A DNA stretch of 64,000 nucleotides, taken from positions 81,052 through 145,051 of the forward strand of contig NZ_FNNZ01000014.1 of assembly GCF_900106925.1 (NCBI RefSeq). Direction: 5' to 3'. The first letter of the stretch is position 1. Each line of letters starts with the position of its first letter. The notes below the pieces were generated by a model, which worked only from the letters and a program-made list of their open reading frames with translations, was not told where the DNA came from and made no database searches. Source of the DNA: Thiocapsa roseopersicina (GTDB lineage Bacteria; Pseudomonadota; Gammaproteobacteria; Chromatiales; Chromatiaceae). The position numbers and the translations under genes were made by a program. Of the stretch, positions 40,325-48,510 are shown piece after piece.

Positions 40325-40930
40325 TCACCGGCATTCGTGGGGAATGCTGTTGTTGGATTCGCGAACGCCCACGCCTTGCCTGACGATCGCCCGCGCCGGC
40401 CTTGAGTCGGACCACGGCAGGTCCGTCACGGTCGCATAAATATCCCAAACCGCGTCGGAGCACATCGACATGCGGCCGGATCCGGAGCCGTCGACCGCGC
40501 CCGTTTGTGCCTTTCCGATAAAGCAGCCCTGATCATCCATATCGGCCGGATCGAGACTGTCGTTCGTAATGGGCGACACCGAAATACAAAACGGATTCGG
40601 GTCGTCGAGCGCAATGTCGATATCGACTATACTGTCCTCGTTGATATCGATACATTTGTGATTCTTGCGGCCTTGGCAGTAGAAGACCGCCTCGTCCTCG
40701 ATAACCAGACTATTCTTCAACTGTGTCCATCGGGTAATCGCCTCTTCCAGCGTCGACTCGGCCGCCTTCTGAGCTTGCCGCTGCGCCTCCAGATTGGCGA
40801 CGACGAGAAAGTTGGTGGAGCCCATCTCGAAGGTCGCGACGGCTATAAGCGTCGTAATCAGGAGCATGATCAGGGCGATCACGAGGACAGCACCTCGTTC
40901 GCCTTTTCGAAGGAGATTAGCCTCGTTCAT
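40325..40930 (-). CDS. pilX: Minor pilin PilX
   Basis: The 201-residue protein has the PilX-type N-terminus: ERGAVLVIALIMLLITTLIA, with a hydrophobic segment and the shorter GA(V/A)LV cleavage context instead of GFTL. The mature C-terminal part is cysteine-containing and acidic (CIDINEDSIVDIDIALDD). It lies between pilW and pilY1 with gaps of only 2 and 21 bases. PilX joins PilV, PilW and FimT in the priming complex at the pilus tip together with PilY1. Confidence 0.88.
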   Translation of the reverse strand: MNEANLLRKGERGAVLVIALIMLLITTLIAVATFEMGSTNFLVVANLEAQRQAQKAAESTLEEAITRWTQLKNSLVIEDEAVFYCQGRKNHKCIDINEDSIVDIDIALDDPNPFCISVSPITNDSLDPADMDDQGCFIGKAQTGAVDGSGSGRMSMCSDAVWDIYATVTDLPWSDSRPARAIVRQGVGVRESNNSIPHECR

Positions 40931-40932
40931 GA

Positions 40933-41907
40933 TTATTGCTCCCTCGGCCCCGCGACATTATTCATGCGCACGGTCGTGCTGTAGGCCTGCCGCCTGAAAT
41001 CGTCGTAGAATGGACCGACCTCCTCTTCGCCCAGAAGGTACGTCCGCGCATCTTGATAGCCATGTGTCGCCTGCTGATTGCGCGCGAGAATGTGGATCCG
41101 CACGGCAACGATTTCGCGCCAATCCGCTGCGTCCAGCGTCTCTGCCGCTGCATACAGATCGGGCTCGCCGTCGCCGCTCATATCTAGGCCGTATTGCAGG
41201 TGCATGCGCTCGATCCCCGCGGCAATAGGAATCGGCGCACCTTTGAAATCGATGCGCTTGAGCGTTGGAATACCGTCGCCCGGCTCATAGTTCTGAGATA
41301 TGTAATAGACCCGATGGAACAACCTGTAGATCGGAGCCGCCTGCGGCACCGCCGCATCGCACGGGCGCAGGATTCCCGTGAATGCGTCCAATTCGGTCCC
41401 GATGATGAGCGCTGCCGCCGCGGGGCAAGCGGGCTGTTGAATGTGCGGAAGCCCCGCCAGCAATGTGTCGCAACCCGGCTGACCGACGGCACAGGTGCTG
41501 GCCCGCCGCACGACGATCAGATCGCTGTTCTGGAAAAAGGCGTCCATGCTCGAGCAACTCTCGGGCTTCGTTGCGAGATTGCCCTCACCTTGGATGGGGT
41601 AGCTCAGGACATCTTCGGTGATGTCCGTCGCGACGAGACAGGGCGAAGGAAGATCGCCGCCGCTCTGTATACGCGCTTCGCCATAAAAACCGGCGTTGCC
41701 GATCTCGTCCGTCAAGATTTGGAGCGCATACCGAGCACTCTGAATCTGCCGAACCGAGTTTTCGATATCATAGCGGGTGCGGCTGTTATTCGACAAAATC
41801 ACAGCGAGCGGTCCGAGCAGTAAGATACCGATCAGCATCGCGATCATGAGCTCGATCATTGTGAATCCAGCCTGGCTCAAGCGCGTCGGTGATACGAGGG
41901 TCGTCAT
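40933..41907 (-). CDS. pilW: Minor pilin PilW
   Basis: The 324-residue prepilin has the peptidase site QAGFTMIELMIAML, with Glu5 after cleavage. Length, and the segment VILSNNSRTRYDIENSVRQ after the hydrophobic helix, fit PilW. The C-terminal globular part contains several cysteines (CAVGQPGCDTLL). It lies 4 bases after pilV and 2 before pilX. As a minor pilin it is expected in the tip complex with PilY1. Confidence 0.9.
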   Translation of the reverse strand: MTTLVSPTRLSQAGFTMIELMIAMLIGILLLGPLAVILSNNSRTRYDIENSVRQIQSARYALQILTDEIGNAGFYGEARIQSGGDLPSPCLVATDITEDVLSYPIQGEGNLATKPESCSSMDAFFQNSDLIVVRRASTCAVGQPGCDTLLAGLPHIQQPACPAAAALIIGTELDAFTGILRPCDAAVPQAAPIYRLFHRVYYISQNYEPGDGIPTLKRIDFKGAPIPIAAGIERMHLQYGLDMSGDGEPDLYAAAETLDAADWREIVAVRIHILARNQQATHGYQDARTYLLGEEEVGPFYDDFRRQAYSTTVRMNNVAGPREQ

Positions 41908-41911
41908 GGCG

Positions 41912-42502
41912 TTAGTTCAGGTTAGCCAGGGTCACGGTGATGGCGAGCACACGGCGACGCAGCTCGCTGCCGTATTGGTCCCGACCGCAGCTCAGAGCCG
42001 CGCTCGGGGCGACCGTGTCGCTCAATCCCTGCCAGACCACGCTGACACGAAAGGCCTCCGGGCTCGATCGAATATGCTCCAGGCAACCCCGGGCATCGAT
42101 CATTGCGCCCAGGAAACTCACCTCGCCATCGACATCTTCCGTCGTTCCGGCGCCTTTCAGCGCAAGACTCCACTCGCAGAGATCGCGCGCCGGAATATCG
42201 GTCAAGGCCGTGCAGTCGCTGTAGTTGTCTCCGGTGCCGAGGACAGCGGGCGAGCCGCTCGACGCATAGTCGCCTGCTTTGGCACTCAGGCGCTGACTGT
42301 TGATTCGCGCCGCCATATCCTCGGCCAAGACCAGAGCGTGCGCACGCTGGTAGCCCTCCATCTGCAGCATGACCATTTTGGCCTGCAGCGCCGAGAGACT
42401 CAGCAAGCCGAAGGCAATGATGACCGCGGTCACAAGCACTTCCACGAGCGTGAAGCCCGACCATCTGCGCCGCGGGGCATGAAGCCGTTTCATCGCGAAC
42501 AT
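41912..42502 (-). CDS. pilV: Minor pilin PilV
   Basis: The 196-residue prepilin has the cleavage site WSGFTLVEVLVTAVIIAFGL, followed by ALQAKMVMLQMEGYQRA, as in PilV. Two starts are possible: ATG 42502 and ATG 42493. The latter overlaps the fimT stop as ATGA; both would couple it to fimT. The globular part contains four cysteines. It is part of the leftward pilE-fimT-pilV-pilW-pilX-pilY1 operon. Confidence 0.88.
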   Translation of the reverse strand: MFAMKRLHAPRRRWSGFTLVEVLVTAVIIAFGLLSLSALQAKMVMLQMEGYQRAHALVLAEDMAARINSQRLSAKAGDYASSGSPAVLGTGDNYSDCTALTDIPARDLCEWSLALKGAGTTEDVDGEVSFLGAMIDARGCLEHIRSSPEAFRVSVVWQGLSDTVAPSAALSCGRDQYGSELRRRVLAITVTLANLN

Positions 42503-43014
42503 CCGCCCTTCACCATCATGGGCTGACCGCTCAGATCGATATGCACGCAGCGCTTCTCAACCGCGCTGTTGGTTTTCGAGGCGATTTCGATCCCGGACAT
42601 GGCGGTGCCGCGAAGACGTCCGGAGGCCCGATAGAGGATCTGCGACGGACCACCGGCCAGCGTCACACCGACGAGGGGACCACGGCGCATCAGCTCATGG
42701 CCGCTCGTCGTCGGATCCACCGCCACCCAACCCGACTCCCAGCCGGCTTCCGGATCCGCCGGCACGAGCCCGATGTCCGCTCGAAGCCTGATCGCCTCGG
42801 AGCGAACCCTCCACAGAGCCATCTGGATGTCGCTCGCGGCGGCGATGGTGCGCTGCTCGGCGATGAAGCGTGCGAATGACGGTACCCCGATACCGCTCAG
42901 AATCGCGGCTATGGTGACAACGAGCATCAACTCGAGCAGGGTAAATCCGCGCATCGAGGTAAGACGGCCGGCGATCGGCTGCAATCCGTTCGGACTCGCC
43001 TGCACAGTCATCAT
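42490..43014 (-). CDS. fimT: Minor pilin FimT/GspH-type
   Basis: The 174-residue protein has a class III pilin segment SMRGFTLLELMLVVTIAAIL and a GspH/FimT C-terminal domain (SDIQMALWRVRSEAIRL, ESGWVAVDP). The start could also be the internal ATG at 42954, which leaves the very short leader MR before the cleavage site; the longer leader of ~22 residues starts at 43014. FimT-type minor pilins support priming and, in some species, DNA binding for competence. It overlaps pilV by 13 bases. Confidence 0.86.
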   Translation of the reverse strand: MMTVQASPNGLQPIAGRLTSMRGFTLLELMLVVTIAAILSGIGVPSFARFIAEQRTIAAASDIQMALWRVRSEAIRLRADIGLVPADPEAGWESGWVAVDPTTSGHELMRRGPLVGVTLAGGPSQILYRASGRLRGTAMSGIEIASKTNSAVEKRCVHIDLSGQPMMVKGGCSR

Positions 43015-43030
43015 CAGAGCCTCCTACTGC

Positions 43031-43702
43031 TCACCAAGTCCCGCTTGGCCCCTTGGCGCCGGCCTGATTGATCGTCAGCGCCTGCCCCCCGAGGTCACGA
43101 ACCTGCATGGAAGTTGCCTTCGGTGTCGCAGTCAGAGTGAATGCGGGCGGCTGAGTGGCGATAGCGATGTCGACGGTATAGAACAGGTCCACGCGCTCCG
43201 GTAGCGTTGCGCCGAGATCGCCCAGTGTCGGCGCATATTGTCGTGCGCCAAACAGGTACAGTTGTTGCTTCTGAGAAAGATCCATGAGAAATGCTTGAGT
43301 TTCGGCCCGATTGGCCTTGCGGACATGCTCCTGATAGCTCGGATAGGCGACGGCGGCGAGGATGCCGATGATGGCGACCGTGATCATCAGCTCGATCAGG
43401 GTGAAGCCGCGCTTGCGAGCTGCCCGATTCCGACCGCCGGGACCTGGCGGCTTGGATGGGCGCGGGGCGCAGACTTCAGGATCCACCCATCCACACTTGT
43501 GCTCGGCCCAGCAACGTGCGCTGATGGGTGGCGACGTACCGGGCGCGTGATGCTCACCAGCGGATGCAGCGTCGAGCCCCGTCGGCGAAGAGATCCGATC
43601 CCGAAACTGCTTGCCGCCGAGTTCATGATCGGGCGGTTGATGTGAGAATCTGATCATGGCGGTCGCTCGCTGCTCGCTCGTGGTCCCGCGGCTCTTTGCC
43701 AC
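43031..43702 (-). CDS. pilE: Type IV pilin PilE with an unusually long leader
   Basis: The mature pilin starts at [20 protein letters not shown] and continues [20 protein letters not shown], typical of PilE-type minor pilins. It ends with a small beta domain lacking a C-terminal disulfide pair. From ATG 43702 the leader would be ~98 residues, much longer than the usual 6-15; an ATG at 43657 is also in frame. An in-frame GTG before DPEVCAP would give about 26. There is no clear ribosome binding site near the cleavage site, so the true start is unclear. It is the first gene of the leftward pilus operon. Confidence 0.8.
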   Translation of the reverse strand: MAKSRGTTSEQRATAMIRFSHQPPDHELGGKQFRDRISSPTGLDAASAGEHHAPGTSPPISARCWAEHKCGWVDPEVCAPRPSKPPGPGGRNRAARKRGFTLIELMITVAIIGILAAVAYPSYQEHVRKANRAETQAFLMDLSQKQQLYLFGARQYAPTLGDLGATLPERVDLFYTVDIAIATQPPAFTLTATPKATSMQVRDLGGQALTINQAGAKGPSGTW

Positions 43703-44231
43703 GAGATCGGTCGGCGGAGGAGAACCTTGCTTCGTGGGGGTCTCCCCTGCCGGGGAAAGGTCGTAGGGTCAGTTCGCGGAGAAACGGACGCGCGGACGAA
43801 CCCTCATCTCGACTTGAAGTCTGGCAGCCCGTCAAGCCGACAACCGGGAGCAAGCGCACAGATCACGGTAGAAGCCGGACGGCGATAACCGTCGAGATCA
43901 CCGATGCCCGGCCAACATCGGCTTCCGTGCGCTCGCGCTGAGCGTCTCAAACTGACGAATTTGTCGCGCTCGGAAAGACACTCCGCACAACCGACATCAG
44001 CCGCACCGCCCGGGAAACCGCAGTCCTCGTTGCCGGACCCCGCCCGGCTGAGACCAAACGGCCCGGCGCCCGCCCCGTGAGCCGCTCCTTGCGCCGCCGA
44101 TCCTGCCCGGTGAATCAAGCGCGTGCGGCCAACCTGTCGGACGAACGCCGAAACTGCTCTGCGTGCCGCGCCGATGCCGGATCCGCACGCCCGCGCCGAA
44201 ACCGCCCGATATTCGACAAGCAGGTTCCCTG
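43703..44231. other. Gap between the two divergent pilin loci
   Basis: The stretch separates two divergently oriented pilin operons. The right end carries the promoter described separately. In the rest, frames on the minus strand are open for long stretches but show no recognisable domain and read like non-coding high-GC DNA. I could not find an obvious promoter for the leftward operon. Confidence 0.4.
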
Positions 44232-44246
44232 TGGCGTATATCTTGC
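44232..44246 (+). promoter_or_regulatory. Sigma-54 (-24/-12) promoter for the rightward pilin operon
   Basis: TGGC at 44232-44235, seven bases, then TTGC at 44243-44246 gives the exact TGGC-N7-TTGC spacing of RpoN promoters. The expected transcript start is near 44258, about 26 bases before the pilin GTG, with CGGAG between. Pilin genes in many gammaproteobacteria are RpoN- and PilR-dependent. Confidence 0.7.
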
Positions 44247-44283
44247 GGAATAACCAACCGACTGACTGACCTCCGGAGCCCCC

Positions 44284-44706
44284 GTGAAAGCCCGATCGAC
44301 GCACAACAGCGGTTTCACCCTCATCGAGTTGATGGTTGTCGTCGCGATCGTCGCGATCCTCGCGGGCATCGCCTTCCCGTCCTACGTAGACCACGTTCGA
44401 AAGGCTCGAATGACGGACGCCAAGGGGGTCTTGCTGGAGGCTGCGCAATGGATGGAGCGCCAATACACGCTCGAGAACGTCTATCCCGACGATGAGAGCT
44501 TCGAAGACGACTCGGGTCTCGCGCAGTCGCCCCGGGACGGGGGAACGGTCTTTTATGAGATTACGGTCGACACGGACGACGATGGACAAGGCTACACACT
44601 CACTGCCGAGGCAGCGGGCGATCAAGAGAAGTATTCGCGCTGCGAGAGGTTGACCCTGACTCATACCGGCTCCCGCGACTCGGACGATGCGGATGATTGC
44701 TGGTAG
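44284..44706 (+). CDS. pilE: Type IV pilin PilE, second copy
   Basis: The 140-residue prepilin has a short leader (MKARSTHNS) and [20 protein letters not shown] after it, then FPSYVDHVRKARMTDAKGVL. It ends with a disulfide-type pair of cysteines (SRCERLTL and DDADDCW). The start is GTG 44284 with CGGAG upstream. It begins the rightward operon, read from the sigma-54 promoter. It is clearly paralogous to the leftward PilE but has an acidic mature domain. Confidence 0.9.
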   Translation: MKARSTHNSGFTLIELMVVVAIVAILAGIAFPSYVDHVRKARMTDAKGVLLEAAQWMERQYTLENVYPDDESFEDDSGLAQSPRDGGTVFYEITVDTDDDGQGYTLTAEAAGDQEKYSRCERLTLTHTGSRDSDDADDCW

Positions 44707-44721
44707 TGGACGACTTCGATC

Positions 44722-45228
44722 ATGACCTCACGCAGGCATCAAGGCTTCACGCTGATCGAATTGATGGCCGGTCTCGCGATCATGTTCATCCTGCTCGCCC
44801 TCGCTGTTCCGTCGTTTCGGGAGCTTTCGGCACGTAACCAGCTGAGCGCGGCTACCAATGACATTCTGATGGGGTTGCAGCTCGCCCGTAGCGAGGCGGT
44901 TCGCCATGCGACACGCATGACCCTGTGCCCGAGCACCGACGAAGATACATGCACGAAAGAGACGCCTTGGTCCGCTGGCTGGATCCTATTTCACGATGCG
45001 AATGACAGCGGATCACGCGACGAAGACGAACGCCTGATCCAGGTCTTCCCGCCTTTGCCCGACTCCGTCGAGGCATCCGGACCAGCGTTGATCACTTACG
45101 CAAGCGCGGGAAATGTTACGACCTCCGTACAGCTTGCGGTAGCACAATCCGGCAGGAAGGAAGCGCGTTGCATTCGAATCATATCAAGCGGTTCCATCTC
45201 GGTAGAAAAGGAGGCTTGCGGGGACTAA
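44722..45228 (+). CDS. fimT: Minor pilin FimT/FimU-type, second copy
   Basis: The 168-residue protein has a normal short leader before [21 protein letters not shown] GspH-like domain follows (TNDILMGLQLARSEAVRHA, CPSTDEDTCTKETPWSAGWI). Cysteines in the CPSTDEDTC loop and near the C-terminus fit FimU/FimT. It starts 15 bases after the pilin gene. Confidence 0.88.
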   Translation: MTSRRHQGFTLIELMAGLAIMFILLALAVPSFRELSARNQLSAATNDILMGLQLARSEAVRHATRMTLCPSTDEDTCTKETPWSAGWILFHDANDSGSRDEDERLIQVFPPLPDSVEASGPALITYASAGNVTTSVQLAVAQSGRKEARCIRIISSGSISVEKEACGD

Positions 45229-45232
45229 ACCC

Positions 45233-45685
45233 ATGCCGATCATGACGTCTCCTTTTCGTCAATACGGTGTTACACTTATCGAAACACTGATCACTATGGT
45301 GATCGTCTCGGTCGGTTTACTTTCCATTGCCGCACTCCAATTGAAATCCGTGCAATATGCGAGCGAGAGCTATCATCGCAGCGTCGCTACCGTGTTGGCA
45401 GGGGATCTGGTAGAACGACTTTGGGCGGGAATCTGCACATTACCCGATAATGCCGAGTCCGTTGCCGAAGATTGGGAGACATCGATCATCGCGACCGATC
45501 CGACTCCTCTCCCAGGATGGGTTCATCAAGATGGCGGCCCGCTGAGCGAGATCGACGGTATTTACACAATTAACATCGAATGGACCGAAAGGCTCGGTAG
45601 CAACGACGATCAGGAAATTGATGGCAAGACTGCCTCATTTGAACATCATGCAGTCCTGCCGACTTTGCCCGGATGCAATCCATGA
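45233..45685 (+). CDS. pilV: Minor pilin PilV, second copy
   Basis: The 150-residue prepilin has GVTLIETLITMVIVSVGLLS, where Phe2 of the usual GFTL is Val. ALQLKSVQYASESYHRSVA, the typical PilV continuation, follows. It starts 4 bases after fimT and overlaps pilW by 13 bases. From here to the end of the operon, the DNA is visibly richer in A and T than the rest of the window. Confidence 0.85.
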   Translation: MPIMTSPFRQYGVTLIETLITMVIVSVGLLSIAALQLKSVQYASESYHRSVATVLAGDLVERLWAGICTLPDNAESVAEDWETSIIATDPTPLPGWVHQDGGPLSEIDGIYTINIEWTERLGSNDDQEIDGKTASFEHHAVLPTLPGCNP

Positions 45686-46302
45686 AGAGCAGCGCCAAGG
45701 TGCGGGGGTGGTCCCGACGCCCGATATCCGGATTTACGTTAACCGAGCTCTTGGTTGCAATGACACTGAGTCTGTTCATTATCGGCGGCGCATTGAGTGT
45801 CTTCGTCTCCAGCCAAGAAACCTACCGAACCAAGGCAGATTTGGAGACATCTCAGGAGGCAATACGTTTCGCCGCCTATACCATTTCAAGAGCCGTTAGG
45901 AGCGGAACTAGTGTTTCCGGCGATAATAGTACGCTTGTCGTCACATTCGAACGCGGAGACGGCGTCCAGGATTGTCTAGGCGAAGGCAAAGACGATAATC
46001 CTAGGGTATCCCGTAGCAATACTTTCTTTCGATTCGGAAATACTCTACGGTGCAACAACGGTGATCGGACTGAAGCTATAGTCACCGGACTATTGGATAC
46101 ACAAGACGCATTTTCAGTGCTTTACGGGCGCAGTAATGATTCGAGCGATTGGATTTCAGATGAGGACTATGTGGAAAGCTCGGAGATCAACGACTTCTCC
46201 GCCGTCCGTAGCGTGAAAGTCACGCTCCTTACCCCGGCAGGTACTGTCAGTTTTGTCGCAACCTTGAGAAATAGGGTCATGTTGGATCTCGGTGGAGCCT
46301 GA
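45673..46302 (+). CDS. pilW: Minor pilin PilW, second copy
   Basis: The 209-residue prepilin has SGFTLTELLVAMTLSLFIIG after a basic leader, then FVSSQETYRTKADLETSQEA, as in PilW. It is about 115 residues shorter than the copy at 40933-41907. The C-terminal domain (SVKVTLLTPAGTVSF) is small. It overlaps the end of pilV and is followed by the large PilX-like gene after 66 bases. Confidence 0.85.
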   Translation: MQSMKSSAKVRGWSRRPISGFTLTELLVAMTLSLFIIGGALSVFVSSQETYRTKADLETSQEAIRFAAYTISRAVRSGTSVSGDNSTLVVTFERGDGVQDCLGEGKDDNPRVSRSNTFFRFGNTLRCNNGDRTEAIVTGLLDTQDAFSVLYGRSNDSSDWISDEDYVESSEINDFSAVRSVKVTLLTPAGTVSFVATLRNRVMLDLGGA

Positions 46303-46368
46303 CCGCCACGAAGAGGCATAGATCGCAGATCCAAAACATCCTGTGGTTTCAACACAAATTGGAGTTGG

Positions 46369-48150
46369 ATGATGAAGCGTTCGTTACGAAATCGGCAAGA
46401 GCGTGGCGCAGCTCTCATCATCGGCCTGATCTTGATTACGGTTGCCAGCCTTCTCGCCATCACATCGATGCGTGGAAGCCGTATGCAGGAGATGATGACG
46501 TCGAACCAAAATAATAAGCTGATATCACAGATGGCCGCGGAAGCAGGCGCATCAGAGTTGTTCGAGTGGGCTAGCTCCCTTACCGCCACACAATGGATGA
46601 GTTGGCGTAACGGCGATTTACTTTGGGACACCAACAGGATCCCAACCGAAGACGGAGGGTCGCCTTTCATAGGCAATTTCGGTTTTTTCTGGATTGATCC
46701 AAGCGAGTTGACCTGGGTGGTTTCTCCGAATGCTCAAGTCACCGCACAAGTGAATGGAGCCGCGCGACGGGACGACGTTCCGGAATCGCTCGCGATCACT
46801 CGAATATCGGTTGTTCTTGAGGCACCCTCTGCGGTCGCCAATGCTGGAGTCAGCCCATTCGAAGATGGAGTTGTTGGGTGCTCCGGAATCAATATGACAG
46901 GAAGCGGACAGATTGATAGCTTCGACTCAAATCTCGGTGGATATGACGAGTGGTATACGGATATTAGCGCCGGCGAAGCTCGACGAAACAGCCTACGGAC
47001 CAACGTGACCGTCCGTACTACTCAGGCAGACGCGACCGGATCCTTATCCGGAAATGCCCCGATCTACGGGGATTTGGTTTTTACGGGAAGCAACCTGTCT
47101 CTGTCCGGCGGAACACCGGTCTACGGAAATGTCTCAGCGGAAGGGAACGTTTCTGCAAACGGAAACATTCAGGGCACGCTCACTGCGGGAGGCAATGTTA
47201 CCTTTGGAACCGCTTCTACTCAAGGCGGCCATGTGATGGCTGGAGGGGATGCTGTGGTCCAAGCGACAGCCAATCCCCCTCCATCAATTGATGCAGCTGG
47301 AAAGTCACAATGGCCTGACTGGTGGAAATGGGATCCGAAGCTTCAAGCATTGTCGGAGAAGTACCGTTCGGATGTTGACCTGACTATTCCAAGCTTAATT
47401 AATAGCGGAGAGAGCTGTGATCAATTAGAGTTGCGAGATCCGAAAACCGACACGCCGGGAAAAATGTTTGCAGACGTTTGGAATAACCCTAATACCCTTC
47501 AAGCCTCCGAATGGCTGAAAAGCAATTGCGGGACAAAATGCATCGATGATAAGGCGAAGAAGCTGACGCTTACAGGCACAGGAAGCTCGACAAGCACAAT
47601 CGGCGTGTCCGGGCAGCAGCTCATGCTCAGAGTGGACAAAGAGCTCACGACATCGGGAAACTTGGCAGGTATTCGAATCGAGGGCGATGTCACGCTTGTT
47701 GTCGACGGCAATTTTGATCTCGGTAACAACACTCAGCTTCAGATCGCGAAAGATGCCAGTCTAACGTTGCTCGTTACCGGTAAAACGACACTTAGTGGTG
47801 GATCAAACCTATTGGGGGAGTCGCCGTCTTTCGTTCGAGGGGATGGTGACAGCAAAAAGGCTGCTGTTCAGCTGTTTAGCAGCTACAAAGACGCCAACAA
47901 CAATCAGCCTGGCGTATTCGTCGGCGGCGCCAACAATTCGCATGTAGCGGTTTACGCCCCTCATACTGCAGTCCGAGTGGTCGGATCGGGCGAGATATTC
48001 GGCTCGTTGCGCGGAAGGTACGTCGACATTCGGGGAAGTGGTGATGTGCACTTCGACGAGGCGCTTGACGCGGTGACTTACGGAACCTCAGGGGGAGGGG
48101 GTCAGGCGAACCCGGCTGCTTTCCGCTCCATGGTTGAGATTCTTCCGTAA
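46369..48150 (+). CDS. Large PilX-like protein with beta-solenoid/DUF7305-type domain
   Basis: The first ~60 residues are a PilX N-terminus (QERGAALIIGLILITVASLL, then MRGSRMQEMMTSNQNNKL). The rest is far longer than PilX: residues ~220-300 form a glycine-rich repeat with the pattern 'G-N-V-S/T' (GGTPVYGNVSAEGNVSANGN) that should fold as a beta-solenoid. The C-terminal ~150 residues (VAVYAPHTAVRVVGSGEIFG, GRYVDIRGSGDVHFDEAL) look like the DUF7305 type found on pilus-associated PilX fusions. No pilY1 follows, so this 593-residue protein may provide the tip structure of the second pilus. That role is inferred. Confidence 0.8.
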   Translation: MMKRSLRNRQERGAALIIGLILITVASLLAITSMRGSRMQEMMTSNQNNKLISQMAAEAGASELFEWASSLTATQWMSWRNGDLLWDTNRIPTEDGGSPFIGNFGFFWIDPSELTWVVSPNAQVTAQVNGAARRDDVPESLAITRISVVLEAPSAVANAGVSPFEDGVVGCSGINMTGSGQIDSFDSNLGGYDEWYTDISAGEARRNSLRTNVTVRTTQADATGSLSGNAPIYGDLVFTGSNLSLSGGTPVYGNVSAEGNVSANGNIQGTLTAGGNVTFGTASTQGGHVMAGGDAVVQATANPPPSIDAAGKSQWPDWWKWDPKLQALSEKYRSDVDLTIPSLINSGESCDQLELRDPKTDTPGKMFADVWNNPNTLQASEWLKSNCGTKCIDDKAKKLTLTGTGSSTSTIGVSGQQLMLRVDKELTTSGNLAGIRIEGDVTLVVDGNFDLGNNTQLQIAKDASLTLLVTGKTTLSGGSNLLGESPSFVRGDGDSKKAAVQLFSSYKDANNNQPGVFVGGANNSHVAVYAPHTAVRVVGSGEIFGSLRGRYVDIRGSGDVHFDEALDAVTYGTSGGGGQANPAAFRSMVEILP

Positions 48151-48240
48151 TTGAGAGGGCTCAGAGTAAGCACCCTTTGCTGATTCCACAATCCCCCGGC
48201 TTCGCCACGGTAGAGACCGGAAACCGAGCCGGTGCTTCGT

Positions 48241-48261
48241 GGTATCCAACACGACCCGCAT
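48241..48261 (-). pseudogene. VapC-type PIN toxin, only first seven codons left
   Basis: Directly after the antitoxin stop (TGATG overlap), the minus strand reads MRVVLDT, the usual beginning of PIN-domain toxins (MRVVLDTN...). The next codons (TKHRLGFRS) do not match the family. The toxin was probably cut here, during or after arrival of the neighbouring pilus locus. Confidence 0.5.
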
Positions 48262-48500
48262 CAGCGCTTACGCGCCCAGCCGATGGCTTCATCGACCATC
48301 GAGGTCAATTCCGCCTCACTCAGTTGGGTATTGGCGGCCTTGGCCTGCTCGGCGGTCAATTCCAGGATGTGTGCCTGTACCGCTTCCTCGATGAGTCGCG
48401 ACAGGTCGCCTTTCCGGCCACCGCCCTGGCTGGCCAGAAACAAGCGAAGGCACCGGTCGGTGTCGACCGAGAGGGCGACATTCCAGCGAAAGGTATTCAT
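48261..48500 (-). CDS. Ribbon-helix-helix antitoxin-like protein (orphan)
   Basis: From ATG 48500 the 79-residue protein reads MNTFRWNVALSVDTDRCLRL, then GGGRKGDLSRLIEEAVQAHI and EQAKAANTQLSEAELTSMVD. This is the RHH DNA-binding type that accompanies PIN-domain toxins: an N-terminal beta strand with two helices, and a C-terminal toxin-binding tail. Its stop overlaps the first ATG of a PIN remnant, so the toxin partner has been lost. It might still bind DNA as a repressor. Confidence 0.75.
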   Translation of the reverse strand: MNTFRWNVALSVDTDRCLRLFLASQGGGRKGDLSRLIEEAVQAHILELTAEQAKAANTQLSEAELTSMVDEAIGWARKR

Positions 48501-48510
48501 CACTGCGCAA

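Noticed and set aside
43804..44664. 286-aa minus-strand frame over the pilin gap and second pilE
   Set aside because: It overlaps the well-supported pilE on the other strand and shows no recognisable domain or start signal.
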